Assembly (NCBI RefSeq): GCF_014084105.1
Contig: NZ_CP048289.1
Location: 4,535,922-4,599,921, forward strand
DNA length: 64,000 nt
Direction: 5' to 3'
From: Streptacidiphilus sp. P02-A3a
Lineage (GTDB): Bacteria > Actinomycetota > Actinomycetes > Streptomycetales > Streptomycetaceae
Made by a program: the position numbers and the translations under genes
Shown here: positions 36,489 through 44,726 of the stretch, one piece after another
How the letters are laid out: each line of letters begins with the position of its first letter
Position numbering within the stretch: the first letter of the stretch is position 1
Notes under the pieces: model-generated
Told to the model about the DNA's origin: nothing
The model's input: only the letters and a program-made list of their open reading frames with translations
Database searches by the model: none

Positions 36489-36738
36489 ATCTCAAGCGCA
36501 TCAGGCCCTTCATGGGGTGGATGAAAGGGGGGCGGCGTCGGCCGGGAGAGTCGACGCATCAACTCTCTTGGTGGTGGCCTTGTGTGACGCCGGGTCATAT
36601 CAAGTCATCTCGCTGATGCACCGTCAAGGTGTCGCGCTGCGTTCATTTGTCGAACGCGGGTGTCCTTCGGCCCGTGGCTTCGCCCAGGGCAGAGCGCCGC
36701 TCCCTTCCCCGGGCGCCGCGGATCCCTAGGCTGGAGGG
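36489..36738. other. intergenic region between GH48 and popR promoters
   Basis: 250 bases hold the promoters of the leftward GH48 gene and the rightward popR-like gene. Apart from the CebR box at its left edge I recognise no operator. Confidence 0.4.
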
Positions 36739-37206
36739 GTGAGCACTCCTGCGCCGAACGAAGCCCGCGTCATCCCGCTGCGCCCGGCGGCCCAGCCGCC
36801 CGGCTCCGAGGGGGCGCCCCGCGTTCCGCAGCGGCCGAGGGGAACGCCCCCGGCCCCCCGGCCGAGGGAGCCGTTGTGGCGCCACCTGGTCGGCGGCGCG
36901 CTGCGGCGCGAGCGGCTCGCCCAGGAGCGCACGCTCAAGGACGTCGCGCAGGCGGCCCGGATCTCGATGCCGTACCTGTCGGAGCTGGAGCGCGGGCGCA
37001 AGGAGGCCTCCTCCGAGGTGCTCGCCGCCGCCGCCCAGGCCCTCGGCCTCGGCCTGGGCGACCTGCTCTCGCTCGCCCAGGACGAGCTGGCCCAGCACTC
37101 CCGCGGCCGGGTGGTCCGCGACCGGGTGGTCCGCGACCGGGTGGTCCGGGACCGGGAGCGCACGGCGCCCACGGCGCGGTACGACGGCCTGTGCCTCGTG
37201 GCCTGA
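36739..37206 (+). CDS. popR: PopR-like XRE regulator of the clpP3-clpP4 operon
   Basis: 155 aa. A Pro-rich N-terminus is followed by a Cro/C1 HTH (about 50-110; LRRERLAQERTLKDVAQAAR then ISMPYLSELERGRKEASSE), as in ClgR and PopR. In Streptomyces, PopR activates clpP3-clpP4 when ClpP1P2 fails and is itself degraded by ClpP through its C-terminal residues. Here the protein ends LCLVA, like an ssrA degron. A VVRDR block is repeated exactly three times (125-139). The convergent neighbours are the two clpP genes, and a PopR-type palindrome lies in front of them (38592-38606). Together these support PopR rather than ClgR. Confidence 0.82.
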   Translation: MSTPAPNEARVIPLRPAAQPPGSEGAPRVPQRPRGTPPAPRPREPLWRHLVGGALRRERLAQERTLKDVAQAARISMPYLSELERGRKEASSEVLAAAAQALGLGLGDLLSLAQDELAQHSRGRVVRDRVVRDRVVRDRERTAPTARYDGLCLVA

Positions 37207-37215
37207 GCGGCCGGC

Positions 37216-37250
37216 GCCGGTACAACGGGGCGCGGCGCCGTTGTACCGGC
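37216..37250. terminator. bidirectional terminator between popR and clpP4
   Basis: Perfect 13-bp stem GCCGGTACAACGG / CCGTTGTACCGGC with a nine-base loop between convergent genes. Confidence 0.85.
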
Positions 37251-37276
37251 GGGCCTCGGGGCCCGGTCGCGCGGGG

Positions 37277-37879
37277 TCAGGCGAACGCGAGGCGGCGGCG
37301 CAGTACCTCGTCGGCGAGCCCGTAGCTGACGGCCTCGTCGGCGGTGAGCACCTTGTCCCGGTCCATGTCCGCGCGCAGCGTCGCCGTGTCGTGATGCGTG
37401 TGCCGGGACAGGATCTCCTCCACCTGGGAGCGGACGCGGACCATCTCCTTGGCGGCGAGGCTGAGGTCGGAGACCATTCCCCGGCGGCCGTTGCTGGCCG
37501 GTTGGCCGAGCAGTACCCGCGCGTGCTGCAACACGAACCGCCGTCCGGGATCCCCGCCGGCCAGCAGCACCGCGGCGGTGGACGCCGCCTGGCCGACGCA
37601 GAACGTGGAGATCGGCGCCTGCACGAACGTCATCGTGTCGTAGATCGCCATCAGTGAGGTGAACGAGCCGCCGGGCGAGTTGAGGTAGATCGAGATCTCC
37701 TGCTCGGGGCCGGCCGACTCCAGGTGCAGGAGTTGCGCGATGACCACGTTGGCGACGCCGTCGTCGATCTCGGTGCCGAGGAAGATGATCCGCTCGTTGA
37801 GCAACCGGCTGAAGACGTCGTAGGACCGTTCGCCCTGCGCGGTGCGTTCGATGACGTAGGGAACAGTGTAGGAGCCCAT
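37277..37879 (-). CDS. clpP4: ClpP-family protein lacking the catalytic histidine
   Basis: 200 aa with the ClpP fold: [17 protein letters not shown], Ser100 in VGQAASTAA, and an Asp in [13 protein letters not shown] (about 175). At the place of the catalytic His (ARVMMHQPS in its partner) this protein reads [10 protein letters not shown], with Gly125 instead. It should be inactive or very weak alone and may act as a structural partner ring of ClpP3. It starts one base after the clpP3 stop, so the two are made together. The nucleotide sequence at 37494-37510 reads cleanly, so this is not a frameshift effect. Confidence 0.9.
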   Translation of the reverse strand: MGSYTVPYVIERTAQGERSYDVFSRLLNERIIFLGTEIDDGVANVVIAQLLHLESAGPEQEISIYLNSPGGSFTSLMAIYDTMTFVQAPISTFCVGQAASTAAVLLAGGDPGRRFVLQHARVLLGQPASNGRRGMVSDLSLAAKEMVRVRSQVEEILSRHTHHDTATLRADMDRDKVLTADEAVSYGLADEVLRRRLAFA

Positions 37880-37880
37880 G

Positions 37881-38519
37881 TCACAACCCCATCCGAGGAC
37901 GCGAGGTGGTCGGGCGGATGCTGGCGAGCGACTCCACCACCCGGTCCACGATTCCGTACTCCTTGGCCTGTTCGGCCGTGAACCAGCGGTCCCGGTCGCC
38001 GTCCCGGGTGATCGTCTCCTCGCTCTGGCCGGTGTGCTCGGCGGTGATCTTCTCGATGGCCTTCTTGGTGAACTGGAGGTTCTGCGCCTGGATCTCGATG
38101 TCCGCGGTGGTGCCGCCGATGCCCGCCGAGGGCTGGTGCATCATGACCCGCGCGTTGGGCAGCGCGAAGCGCTTGCCGGAGGTCCCCACGGTGAGCAGGA
38201 ACTGGCCCATGCTGGCGGCCATCCCCATCGCCAGCGTCGAGACGTCGTTCGGGATGAGCCGCATGGTGTCGTAGATGGCGAGGCCCGCGGTGACCGAGCC
38301 GCCGGGGCTGTTGATGTACAGGTTGATGTCGGTGTGCGGGTCCTCCGCCGACAGCAGCAGCAGTTGCGCGCACACCCGGTTGGCCGACACCTCGTCGACC
38401 TGGGTGCCGAGGAGCACGATCCGCTGGGCGAGCAGTTGGGCCGCGAGGTGGTCGTCGAAGCGGCTGGGCGCGGTGTCGCCCTCCTCCGCGCGGGGTTGGA
38501 GGGTGGTCAGTGGAGTCAT
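37881..38519 (-). CDS. clpP3: ATP-dependent Clp protease proteolytic subunit
   Basis: 212 aa. The triad is complete: Ser103 (MGMAASMGQ), His128 (MMHQPS) and Asp177 (GDRDRWF). The frame opens at 38558, but the ATG at 38519 sits after AAGGAG with good spacing, so I start there. It forms a double heptamer with the following ClpP paralogue and works with a Clp/Hsp100 unfoldase in the cytoplasm. In Streptomyces the clpP3-clpP4 pair is a back-up peptidase switched on by PopR. The PopR-type box lies about 73 bases upstream. Confidence 0.95.
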   Translation of the reverse strand: MTPLTTLQPRAEEGDTAPSRFDDHLAAQLLAQRIVLLGTQVDEVSANRVCAQLLLLSAEDPHTDINLYINSPGGSVTAGLAIYDTMRLIPNDVSTLAMGMAASMGQFLLTVGTSGKRFALPNARVMMHQPSAGIGGTTADIEIQAQNLQFTKKAIEKITAEHTGQSEETITRDGDRDRWFTAEQAKEYGIVDRVVESLASIRPTTSRPRMGL

Positions 38520-38591
38520 CGGGTCTCCTTGTCGAGGCAGGAACGCCGTTGACTCCACTCTTGCCCCTGGGAGGACCGCGGAGGTGGTTGC

Positions 38592-38606
38592 TCTGCCCGC
38601 GGCAGA
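38592..38606. promoter_or_regulatory. PopR-type operator of clpP3-clpP4
   Basis: TCTGCC CGC GGCAGA, a perfect palindrome matching the core of the described PopR box (TGTCTGCC-N3-GGCAGACA). A half site GGCAGAAC follows at about 38616. Confidence 0.85.
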
Positions 38607-38667
38607 TTCGCCACCGGCAGAACGGCGGCGACGCGCAGGTCGCGCGGGGTGGGGCGCCGCTGGCGGG

Positions 38668-39594
38668 TCAGCCCGTGGACTCCAGGCTCGCGCCGGTGAT
38701 CACCCCGTCGCGCACGGTGTAGTCGCCGCTGTAGTCGGCCGTGCTGCCGTCGGAGTTCCGCGCCACCAGGGTCACCGTCACCGTGTCCCCGCTGACGCCG
38801 GTGACGGCGACGGTGTCCTGGGTGGTGTCGCGGAAGCCGGAGACGAAGCTGGAGTACGGCTCCCCGAGGTGGTCGCCGCCCAGCTGCCAGGCCGCCTGGT
38901 AGTCGTGCTGGTTGATGTCGTTGTAGTAGGCCGTGACCACGCCGGCCGGATCGGTCGGCGAGGCGCTCGCCGACGCCGAGGCGCTCGGCGACGGCGAGGG
39001 TGAGGGCGAGGGCGGGGTGGGGGAGGGTGCGCCGGTCCCCGGCGCCGAGTCGGTGGGCGCGGCGGCCGGGGAACCGGCCGTGGGCGCGGCGTGCGTGCCG
39101 CTGCCGGATGCCCCCGGGCGGTGCGCCGGGGTACGGCCGGACGTCCCCCGGCTGAGCAGCACCGCCAGGCCCGCGGCCAGTACCAGCGCCAGCAGCACGC
39201 CCACCGCGATCAGCGTCCGGCGGCGCCGGGCGTCCGCCCGGCCGTGATCGGGATCGGGGTCGAAGCCGGGGTCGAAGCCGGGGTCGGGATCGGGGCCGTC
39301 GGGTTCGGGCGGTCCGCCGGTCGGCGGACCGAACCCCGGCGGCGCGGGCACGGCGGCCCCTGGCTCGTGCCGGATCGTCACCGTCTCCTGCTCCGAGCCC
39401 GAAACCGGCCCCGGCCCCGGCCCCGGCTCCGGCTCTGGTTCCGGCCCCGGCTCCGGCCCCGGCTCCGGCTCTGGTTCCGGCCCCGGCTCCGGCTCCGAGG
39501 CCGCCGGTACCGCTGCGACCGGGGCGCCGCAGCGGGTGCAGAACCGGGTCGCGGCGCTGCTCAGTGGCGCCCGGCAGTACTGACACGTCGTCAT
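38668..39594 (-). CDS. zinc-ribbon, single-membrane-span protein with extracellular C-domain
   Basis: 308 aa. The N-terminus CQYC...CTRCG is a zinc ribbon. A highly repetitive Glu-Pro-Gly stretch follows (EPEPGPEPEPEPGPEPG and so on), then a TM helix (TLIAVGVLLALVLAAGLAVLLS), a long Ser/Pro/Ala linker and a C-terminal DUF4878/NTF2-like domain (GVVTAYYNDINQHDYQAAWQLGG). ATG 39594 follows GGGGGGAGG; the frame extends to 39645 without need. The topology suggests a cytoplasmic sensor ribbon and an outside domain. The function is not known. Confidence 0.75.
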   Translation of the reverse strand: MTTCQYCRAPLSSAATRFCTRCGAPVAAVPAASEPEPGPEPEPEPGPEPGPEPEPEPGPGPGPVSGSEQETVTIRHEPGAAVPAPPGFGPPTGGPPEPDGPDPDPGFDPGFDPDPDHGRADARRRRTLIAVGVLLALVLAAGLAVLLSRGTSGRTPAHRPGASGSGTHAAPTAGSPAAAPTDSAPGTGAPSPTPPSPSPSPSPSASASASASPTDPAGVVTAYYNDINQHDYQAAWQLGGDHLGEPYSSFVSGFRDTTQDTVAVTGVSGDTVTVTLVARNSDGSTADYSGDYTVRDGVITGASLESTG

Positions 39595-39637
39595 CTCTGG
39601 CCGTACCTCCCCCCGGTAGCCGCCCCCGGCTCCGGTC

Positions 39638-40111
39638 TCAGGCAATCCCGAACAGCCGCTTGACCGCTTCGACCAGGACGGTCACCGCTCCGGTCAGGCT
39701 GGTGGCCCCGCCGACGGCCGCTTGCAGCGCGGCCAGCATTCCCCGCAGGCGGTAGCGGTCGGGGTGCGTTCCGGAGGTCTCGGCCACCAGCTCCTCGGTG
39801 ACTTCCACCGCCGCCGGTCGGTCGGCCAACTCCTCCTCGGTGGAACGGAGTTGGGCCAGCAGGTCGGTCAGGAACCGGTGGAGTTCGGCGCGGGTCGCGG
39901 GCCTGGCCGGTTCCGCTGCTGCTCCGGCCGCGTGGGCCGAGGCGCGGGAGGAGTCCCCGGAGGCGATGGCGACCCCGGTGAGGGTGCTGTTCCCCCCGAT
40001 GGTGATGTCGCCGCCGCCGCGCCGCCCGCGGCGGCGCGCCCGGTTCGCTCCCGCGTCCGGCTCGTTCTCCGCGTCGTCGCCTTCCCCACCCGGTAACTGA
40101 CTGTCCGTCAT
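39638..40111 (-). CDS. small protein with GDITIGGN-type motif, unknown function
   Basis: 157 aa, start ATG 40111 seven bases after AAGGGG. A charged N-terminus (RARRRGRRGG) is followed by GDITIGGNSTLTGVAIASG (34-52), then a helical domain (RAELHRFLTDLLAQLRSTEEELADRPA ... MLAALQAAVGGATSLTGAVTVLVEAVKRLFG). The gene upstream ends with a related motif (LSIGDNNSFNGVALSVG). It lies 35 bases after that gene and is probably in the same operon. Amphipathic C-terminal helices may pack on a membrane. No enzyme motif is seen. Confidence 0.7.
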   Translation of the reverse strand: MTDSQLPGGEGDDAENEPDAGANRARRRGRRGGGDITIGGNSTLTGVAIASGDSSRASAHAAGAAAEPARPATRAELHRFLTDLLAQLRSTEEELADRPAAVEVTEELVAETSGTHPDRYRLRGMLAALQAAVGGATSLTGAVTVLVEAVKRLFGIA

Positions 40112-40146
40112 TTCGTTTCCCCTTGTTGATTTCCTTTGCCGCGCGC

Positions 40147-41952
40147 TCAGTTGGACGGCTTGCCGGAGGTGGCCGTGGACGCGGCGCCGCGGCCCACGCT
40201 CAGCGCCACGCCGTTGAAGCTGTTGTTGTCGCCGATGCTCAGGCTGTTGTTGATGATCGTCTCCACCCGGCGGCGGAGCTCGCCGGCGTCGATGTTCCTG
40301 TCCTCCAGGAACTCGGCCAGGGCGTCGAAGATCCGCTTCTCCGCGACCTTGGCGTACATCTCCTTGTCCAGGACCTGGAAGTAGCGGTGGTAGCCGAGGG
40401 TCCGGCCCCCGTTGTCCAGGAAGAGCCCCAGGACCGCGCGGAGCACCGGAGCCAGTACCGGCTCCAGCGGTCCCAGTGACGGGAAGCGCTGCGGCACCCG
40501 CGAACGCAGGTCGCTGGCCGCTTCGCGGACGCTGATCCGGGCGCCGTGGTCGAAGGTGAACTGCTCCTTGATGGACTTCATCTGGCGGCGCTGGCGGCGC
40601 CGCTGCCGAGGACCGGCGAAGAGCTGCCGGGCGGTCCGCGGCACGCACAGCAGCACCATGCCCGGCCAGCGCACGCCGCTGGCCACCGCCAGGCCCAGCA
40701 GTTGGCGGACGGACGGCCGCAGCAGCAGGTCGTCGACCTCGTAGTAGGCCCAGTGCAGCGGTGGCAGCAGGGTGTGGTTGGCCTCCACGAACAGGTGGCT
40801 GGCCGAACGGTGGAGCCGCAGGAACAGGGTGTAGACCAACTGCCCGCCCCAGCCCACCACCTCGACCGCGAGATAGGGTCTGGCCCGGTCCTCGGGCCGC
40901 TCCCGCAGGCTCTCCAGCAGCTCCTCGTCCACCTGGGCCACCGGCCGCCGGGGAACCCCGGTGTCGCCGGCCGGGCGGCCGTCGTCGCGGTGGTCGACGG
41001 CGACCAGGAACCGCGCGTCGTGGTGGACGTCGGCGCCGCTGACGAAGAGCCGGTCGCCGACGGTCAGGCCGGGCAGGTCGAGGTCGGCCACCCGGCCGCG
41101 GATCCACTCCTGCAGCTCGCCGGCGGTGAAGTCCTCGACCGCCTGTTCCTCGTCGTCCGCGATGGTGGTGTCCAGCGCGAAGGACCAGCTGTCCAGGGTC
41201 CAGCCGTGCCCGACGAAGGGGTCGAAGCCGCGGTAGGCGGTGACGTTGCCCTGCTGGTACTCCCTGACCCGGTCGAGCTGCTGCCGCGTCAGACCGCGAG
41301 CGGCCGTGGAGTCCCGCGGCAGGGAGTCCTGCGGGGTGAAGGCGCCGCGGCGCAGCCGGTGCGCGGTGGCGCCCCAGCGGGCCAGGTACGCCTCGGTGAG
41401 GATCACCACCCAGGAGAGCACGAAGAACAGCAGGAACAGCCACGCCGACTGCGCGACCGCGCTGACCAGCATCAGCAGCACCGAGGCGACCAGGGCGGCG
41501 TCCCGGCGCAGGTGCCGGGCGCGGGCGGCGACCACGTGCCGCATCACGGCCACCAGGTCGATGCCGGGGGAGCGGGCGATGCCCAGGAGCGGCTCCTCCA
41601 GCACCTGCTCCACCAGGAGTTCGGCGAGGCCGCTGTTCAGGTGCACGGCGGCGCACAGGTACCGGGTGGCCTCGTGCCGCTGCCAGGAGGGCACCGGGGC
41701 GGGCGGGTCGGCCCCCGGCCGCTGCCGTACCCGCGGCGGCGGGGCGGCCTGCTCGGGCAGCGGGACGCCGGGCCCCGCGGCCGCGTCGGCGGGTGCGGGC
41801 GCGGGTGCGGGCGCGGGCGCGGGCGGTGCGGGTGCGGCCGGTGGGGGAGGGGTGGGAACGGGCGCGGGCGCCGCCTCGGCCAAGGACGCGCCGCACTCGC
41901 CGCAGAACCCCGCCTCGGCCGGGTTCTCGTGCTGACAAGTGGAACACCGCAT
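40147..41952 (-). CDS. zinc-ribbon membrane protein with C-terminal Gly/Asn motif, unknown function
   Basis: 601 aa from ATG 41952 (after GAAGGA, nine bases). A zinc ribbon (Cys3, Cys6, Cys17, Cys20) leads into an Ala/Pro linker (27-65), a hydrophobic hairpin (about 152-187; ALVASVLLMLVSAVAQ...LFLLFFVLSWVVIL), a soluble middle domain and a C-terminal helical domain (FLDNGGRTLGYHRYFQVLDKEMYAK). The tail LSIGDNNSFNGVALSVG resembles the motif of the next gene. This is a streptomycete family without a known role. The frame reads on to 42039, but the extra residues are not needed. Confidence 0.75.
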   Translation of the reverse strand: MRCSTCQHENPAEAGFCGECGASLAEAAPAPVPTPPPPAAPAPPAPAPAPAPAPADAAAGPGVPLPEQAAPPPRVRQRPGADPPAPVPSWQRHEATRYLCAAVHLNSGLAELLVEQVLEEPLLGIARSPGIDLVAVMRHVVAARARHLRRDAALVASVLLMLVSAVAQSAWLFLLFFVLSWVVILTEAYLARWGATAHRLRRGAFTPQDSLPRDSTAARGLTRQQLDRVREYQQGNVTAYRGFDPFVGHGWTLDSWSFALDTTIADDEEQAVEDFTAGELQEWIRGRVADLDLPGLTVGDRLFVSGADVHHDARFLVAVDHRDDGRPAGDTGVPRRPVAQVDEELLESLRERPEDRARPYLAVEVVGWGGQLVYTLFLRLHRSASHLFVEANHTLLPPLHWAYYEVDDLLLRPSVRQLLGLAVASGVRWPGMVLLCVPRTARQLFAGPRQRRRQRRQMKSIKEQFTFDHGARISVREAASDLRSRVPQRFPSLGPLEPVLAPVLRAVLGLFLDNGGRTLGYHRYFQVLDKEMYAKVAEKRIFDALAEFLEDRNIDAGELRRRVETIINNSLSIGDNNSFNGVALSVGRGAASTATSGKPSN

Positions 41953-42592
41953 GGGTTGACTTCCTTCGCTCTGCCGCCGAGTGGGTTGGGTTCGGCGGGG
42001 CCCCGGAGATCGCCGGGCCTCATTCCGGGAAAACGGCATGGCGGTGCCGCGGACCGAAAAATCAAGGAAATTCCCGTCGCCGGATCGGGCCGTCGTCCGT
42101 CGTTGTGTCGACTTTCTCCGCCGTGATCGCGCGGCCGCCCGCTGCGGCCCGTATATCGGTGATCGCCCTGGGGAGCAGCGGTATCCGGCGGTACCACCGG
42201 CCCCAGGGAAGTCTGGGTCGGACTGGTCGCCCGAGGCCGCGCCCCGGGCGGGAGGAATTCATCCTGTGCGCGCTGCCGAGAGCGTCCCCGGTGTTCCGGT
42301 CGTATCTCGGTAAGAAAGTTTTAGCCCTCTCCCGGTCCGACCAGCAGGCATTTGGACCGACGAGGCCAAATCGTTACCGGAGGGCCGTCGGAGCCACCGG
42401 AGGCCCGTAATCGCCACGGAAATCATCACGCCGGACAATGCCCCGCGAAGATCCGCCCCGGGGGGGGTTCCTCCGTGTTTCCTGGGAGAAGCCTGAAAGT
42501 TTCCGCTCCCCGGCGGAACCTCCCCGGTGACGGCGAACGTCCTAGGGGCCGCAGTGACTTCTGCACCGTCCAGTCACCAGGGAGGCAGCCGC
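41953..42592. other. divergent intergenic region
   Basis: About 640 bases between the leftward zinc-ribbon operon and a rightward secreted protein. Overlapping frames here have no ribosome site or recognisable product. An AT-richer stretch near 42300-42330 may hold a promoter; nothing else is seen. Confidence 0.4.
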
Positions 42593-43012
42593 GTGGGCAC
42601 CATCAAGAGGATCACTCGCAGAAGGACCGGATCCGCGGCGGCGGTCGTGGCCCTGGCCGCGGCCGCGCTGGCGCTGGGCGCGGGGGCCGCCTCGGCCAAG
42701 TCGGTCGTCGACGTCGGCGTCAGCGGCCACAGCGTCCAGGTCGGCCGCACGGTGCAGGTCAGCGCGTCGGGCGGGAACGACATCGCCGGCTCCCGGGTGC
42801 AGCTGTGCATAGACGAGCGGGTCGGCCAGGGCGGCTGGCAGACGATCCGCTGCACCGCCGTCGAGAGCCAGCAGAACGAGAGCCTGCGGCTGGCCGTCAA
42901 GGCCCAGCACCGCGGCGAGCTCCAGTTCCGCTCCCAGCTCGTCGCCGTCCCCAACGCCCACCACCGGGTGCCGCAGCAGACCTCGGCGACCGTGGTGGTC
43001 CGGGTGCGCTGA
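42593..43012 (+). CDS. small secreted protein, unknown function
   Basis: 139 aa from GTG 42593, seven bases after GGGAGG. Signal peptide: RITRRRTGSAAAVVALAAAALALGAGAASA. The mature part is about 100 residues of beta strands (VVDVGVSGHSVQVGRTVQVSASGGND...VTVVVRVR-like end) with two Cys (CIDERVGQGGWQTIRC) spaced for a disulfide, resembling a single Ig-like domain. It is probably surface-released. No catalytic motif; no neighbour suggests a role. Confidence 0.7.
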   Translation: MGTIKRITRRRTGSAAAVVALAAAALALGAGAASAKSVVDVGVSGHSVQVGRTVQVSASGGNDIAGSRVQLCIDERVGQGGWQTIRCTAVESQQNESLRLAVKAQHRGELQFRSQLVAVPNAHHRVPQQTSATVVVRVR

Positions 43013-43037
43013 GCGGACGGCGCGGCGCCGCCCCGCC

Positions 43038-43973
43038 TCAGCGCAGGGCGGCGCCGTCGCCGCGGGCGAGCAGGGCCAGGCCGGCCCTGGACGGCAGCGC
43101 CTCCCAGTCGCCGTGCGCTCCGACGCAGAACGCCCCGGCGGTGGCGGCCCGGCGCAGCCGCTCCTCGGCGGTCAGCCCGTCCAGGGCGCCGGACAGGTAG
43201 CCGGAGACGAAGGCGTCCCCGGCGCCGACGCTGTCCACCACCGCGACCCGCAACGCGGGCTGGTACCTGCTGCCCCCGGGCGTGTGGCAGTGCGCCCCGT
43301 CCGCGCCCGCGGTGACGACGACCTGCGCCACGCCGCGCGCCAGCAGCTCGGCCACCGGGTCCGCCGCCGCGCTGAGCAGGTCGAGCTCGTCCGCCGAGGC
43401 GAAGACGGTGTGCAGCAGCGGCAGCAGTTCCCGCAGCACCGCCGCCGCCTGCGGCCGGGGCCACAGCCGTTCGCGGTAGTTGACGTCCAGGGAGACCCGG
43501 ATCCCGGCCGCGTGCGCGGCACGGGCCGTGGCCAGGACCGCCTCGCGGGCGGTCTGCGACAACGCCGGGGTGATCCCGGTCAGGTGCACCAGCCGCGGGA
43601 AGGTGGAGCTCAGCGCCACCGAGCACTCCTTGGCGGTCAGCGTGGACCCGGCCGAGCCGGCCCGGTGGTAGCTGACCCGGGTGATGTCGTGGGCGGGCTG
43701 GTCGAAGGCGACGAACCCGGTGAACGCACCCCGCGCCGCACGCGCGAAGCGGGTGTCGACCCCCTCGGCCCGCAGCGTCCTGCGGACCAGGTTCCCCGGC
43801 TGGTCGTCGCCGACCGCGCCGACCCAGCAGACGTCGTGGCCGAGCCGGGCGAGGCCGATCGCCACATTGCTCTCGGACCCGGCGACCGAGAGCTGCGCCG
43901 CGCCGCCGAGCCGCATCGGCGCCGCGGTGCGGACCGAGACCATCGCCTCGCCGAGGGTGAGCACGTCGGTCAT
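43038..43973 (-). CDS. kdgK: 2-keto-3-deoxygluconate/galactonate kinase (PfkB family)
   Basis: 311 aa ribokinase-like protein: GGAAQLSVAGSESNVAIGLARLG at the start and the PfkB signature VDSVGAGDAFVSGYL near 250, whose Asp (about 254) is the catalytic base. It phosphorylates 2-keto-3-deoxy sugar acids at C6 for the aldolase encoded just upstream. Its ATG overlaps the aldolase stop (ATGA), so the two are coupled. The epimer (gluconate or galactonate) cannot be told from sequence. Confidence 0.88.
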   Translation of the reverse strand: MTDVLTLGEAMVSVRTAAPMRLGGAAQLSVAGSESNVAIGLARLGHDVCWVGAVGDDQPGNLVRRTLRAEGVDTRFARAARGAFTGFVAFDQPAHDITRVSYHRAGSAGSTLTAKECSVALSSTFPRLVHLTGITPALSQTAREAVLATARAAHAAGIRVSLDVNYRERLWPRPQAAAVLRELLPLLHTVFASADELDLLSAAADPVAELLARGVAQVVVTAGADGAHCHTPGGSRYQPALRVAVVDSVGAGDAFVSGYLSGALDGLTAEERLRRAATAGAFCVGAHGDWEALPSRAGLALLARGDGAALR

Positions 43974-44638
43974 CGGCCCGGCCCCCGCCGCGCGTCGCGC
44001 CCCGCCGGTACGGCACCGGCGGCGCCGACCGCCGCGAGCAGGGCCGCGGCCCGGTCCGCGAGCTCGGCCTGCGCGCCGCCACGGCCCGCGGAGCCCAGCA
44101 GCGGGGAGCCGACGGCCACCGCGCGGGCCCCGGCCGCCAGGTACCGCGGCGCGCTCGTCGCGTCCACACCGCCCACCGCGACCAGCGGGGCGGTCGGCAG
44201 CGGGGCGAGCAACTCCCTGATGTAGTGCGGACCGTGGGCACCGGCGGGAAAGATCTTCACGGCCGCCGCGCCGAGGTCCAGGGCGGTGAGCACCTCGGTC
44301 GGGGTGAGCGCCCCGCACAGCAGCGGCAGACCGAGGGCGACGCTGCGCCGGGCGCCGGGGGTGATCGCCGGGGTGACCGCGAACTGGGCCCGCGCCTCGG
44401 CGGCGGCCTCGGCCTGGTCGGCGGTGAGCACGGTCCCGGCCCCGACCAGGACCGAGGGCGGGCACTGGGCCCGCGCCCGGGCGATCGCCTCCAGGGCCCC
44501 CGGGGTGGTCAACGACACCTCCAGGGCGGTGATCCCGGCGCCGACCAGGGTACGGACGCAGTCCAGGGCCCGTTCGGGGCCGTCGGCACGGATGATCGCA
44601 AGCACTTTGCGTTCCGCTATCTCCGCGAGCAGGTTCAC
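43970..44638 (-). CDS. eda: 2-keto-3-deoxy-6-phosphogluconate/galactonate aldolase
   Basis: 222 aa (beta/alpha)8 class I aldolase: VLVGAGTVLTADQAEAA, then the Schiff-base Lys in AAVKIFPAG (about residue 125), then VAVGGVDATSAPRYLAAGA. It splits the 6-phosphate to pyruvate and glyceraldehyde 3-phosphate. The frame opens at TTG 44656, but GTG 44638 gives the family's usual start (NLLAEIAERKVLAIIR), with GGGAAG upstream. It is divergent from the dehydratase operon across a short region that contains an IclR-type operator (44661-44696). Confidence 0.9.
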   Translation of the reverse strand: MNLLAEIAERKVLAIIRADGPERALDCVRTLVGAGITALEVSLTTPGALEAIARARAQCPPSVLVGAGTVLTADQAEAAAEARAQFAVTPAITPGARRSVALGLPLLCGALTPTEVLTALDLGAAAVKIFPAGAHGPHYIRELLAPLPTAPLVAVGGVDATSAPRYLAAGARAVAVGSPLLGSAGRGGAQAELADRAAALLAAVGAAGAVPAGRDARRGPGR

Positions 44639-44660
44639 AGTAGCTTCGCTTCCCAAGTTG

Positions 44661-44696
44661 TGGATGACACTTCCAATATACGCAAGACATCATCCA
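44661..44696. promoter_or_regulatory. inverted TGGATGA operator between divergent sugar-acid operons
   Basis: TGGATGA (44661-44667) and TCATCCA (44690-44696) form an inverted repeat in the only AT-rich stretch here. The half-site resembles sequences at 58917-58945 and 61677-61700, each in front of genes tied to an IclR regulator. Confidence 0.6.
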
Positions 44697-44726
44697 TAAT
44701 ACGATCAGTCAACCCCTGGAGAGCAC

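Noticed and set aside
37106-37155. 15-base tandem repeats near the popR end
   Set aside because: They encode the repeated VVRDR block and are not a CRISPR or an iteron set.
39417-39495. Short tandem repeats resembling a CRISPR array
   Set aside because: These are in-frame Glu-Pro-Gly codon repeats within the zinc-ribbon protein, with no spacers.
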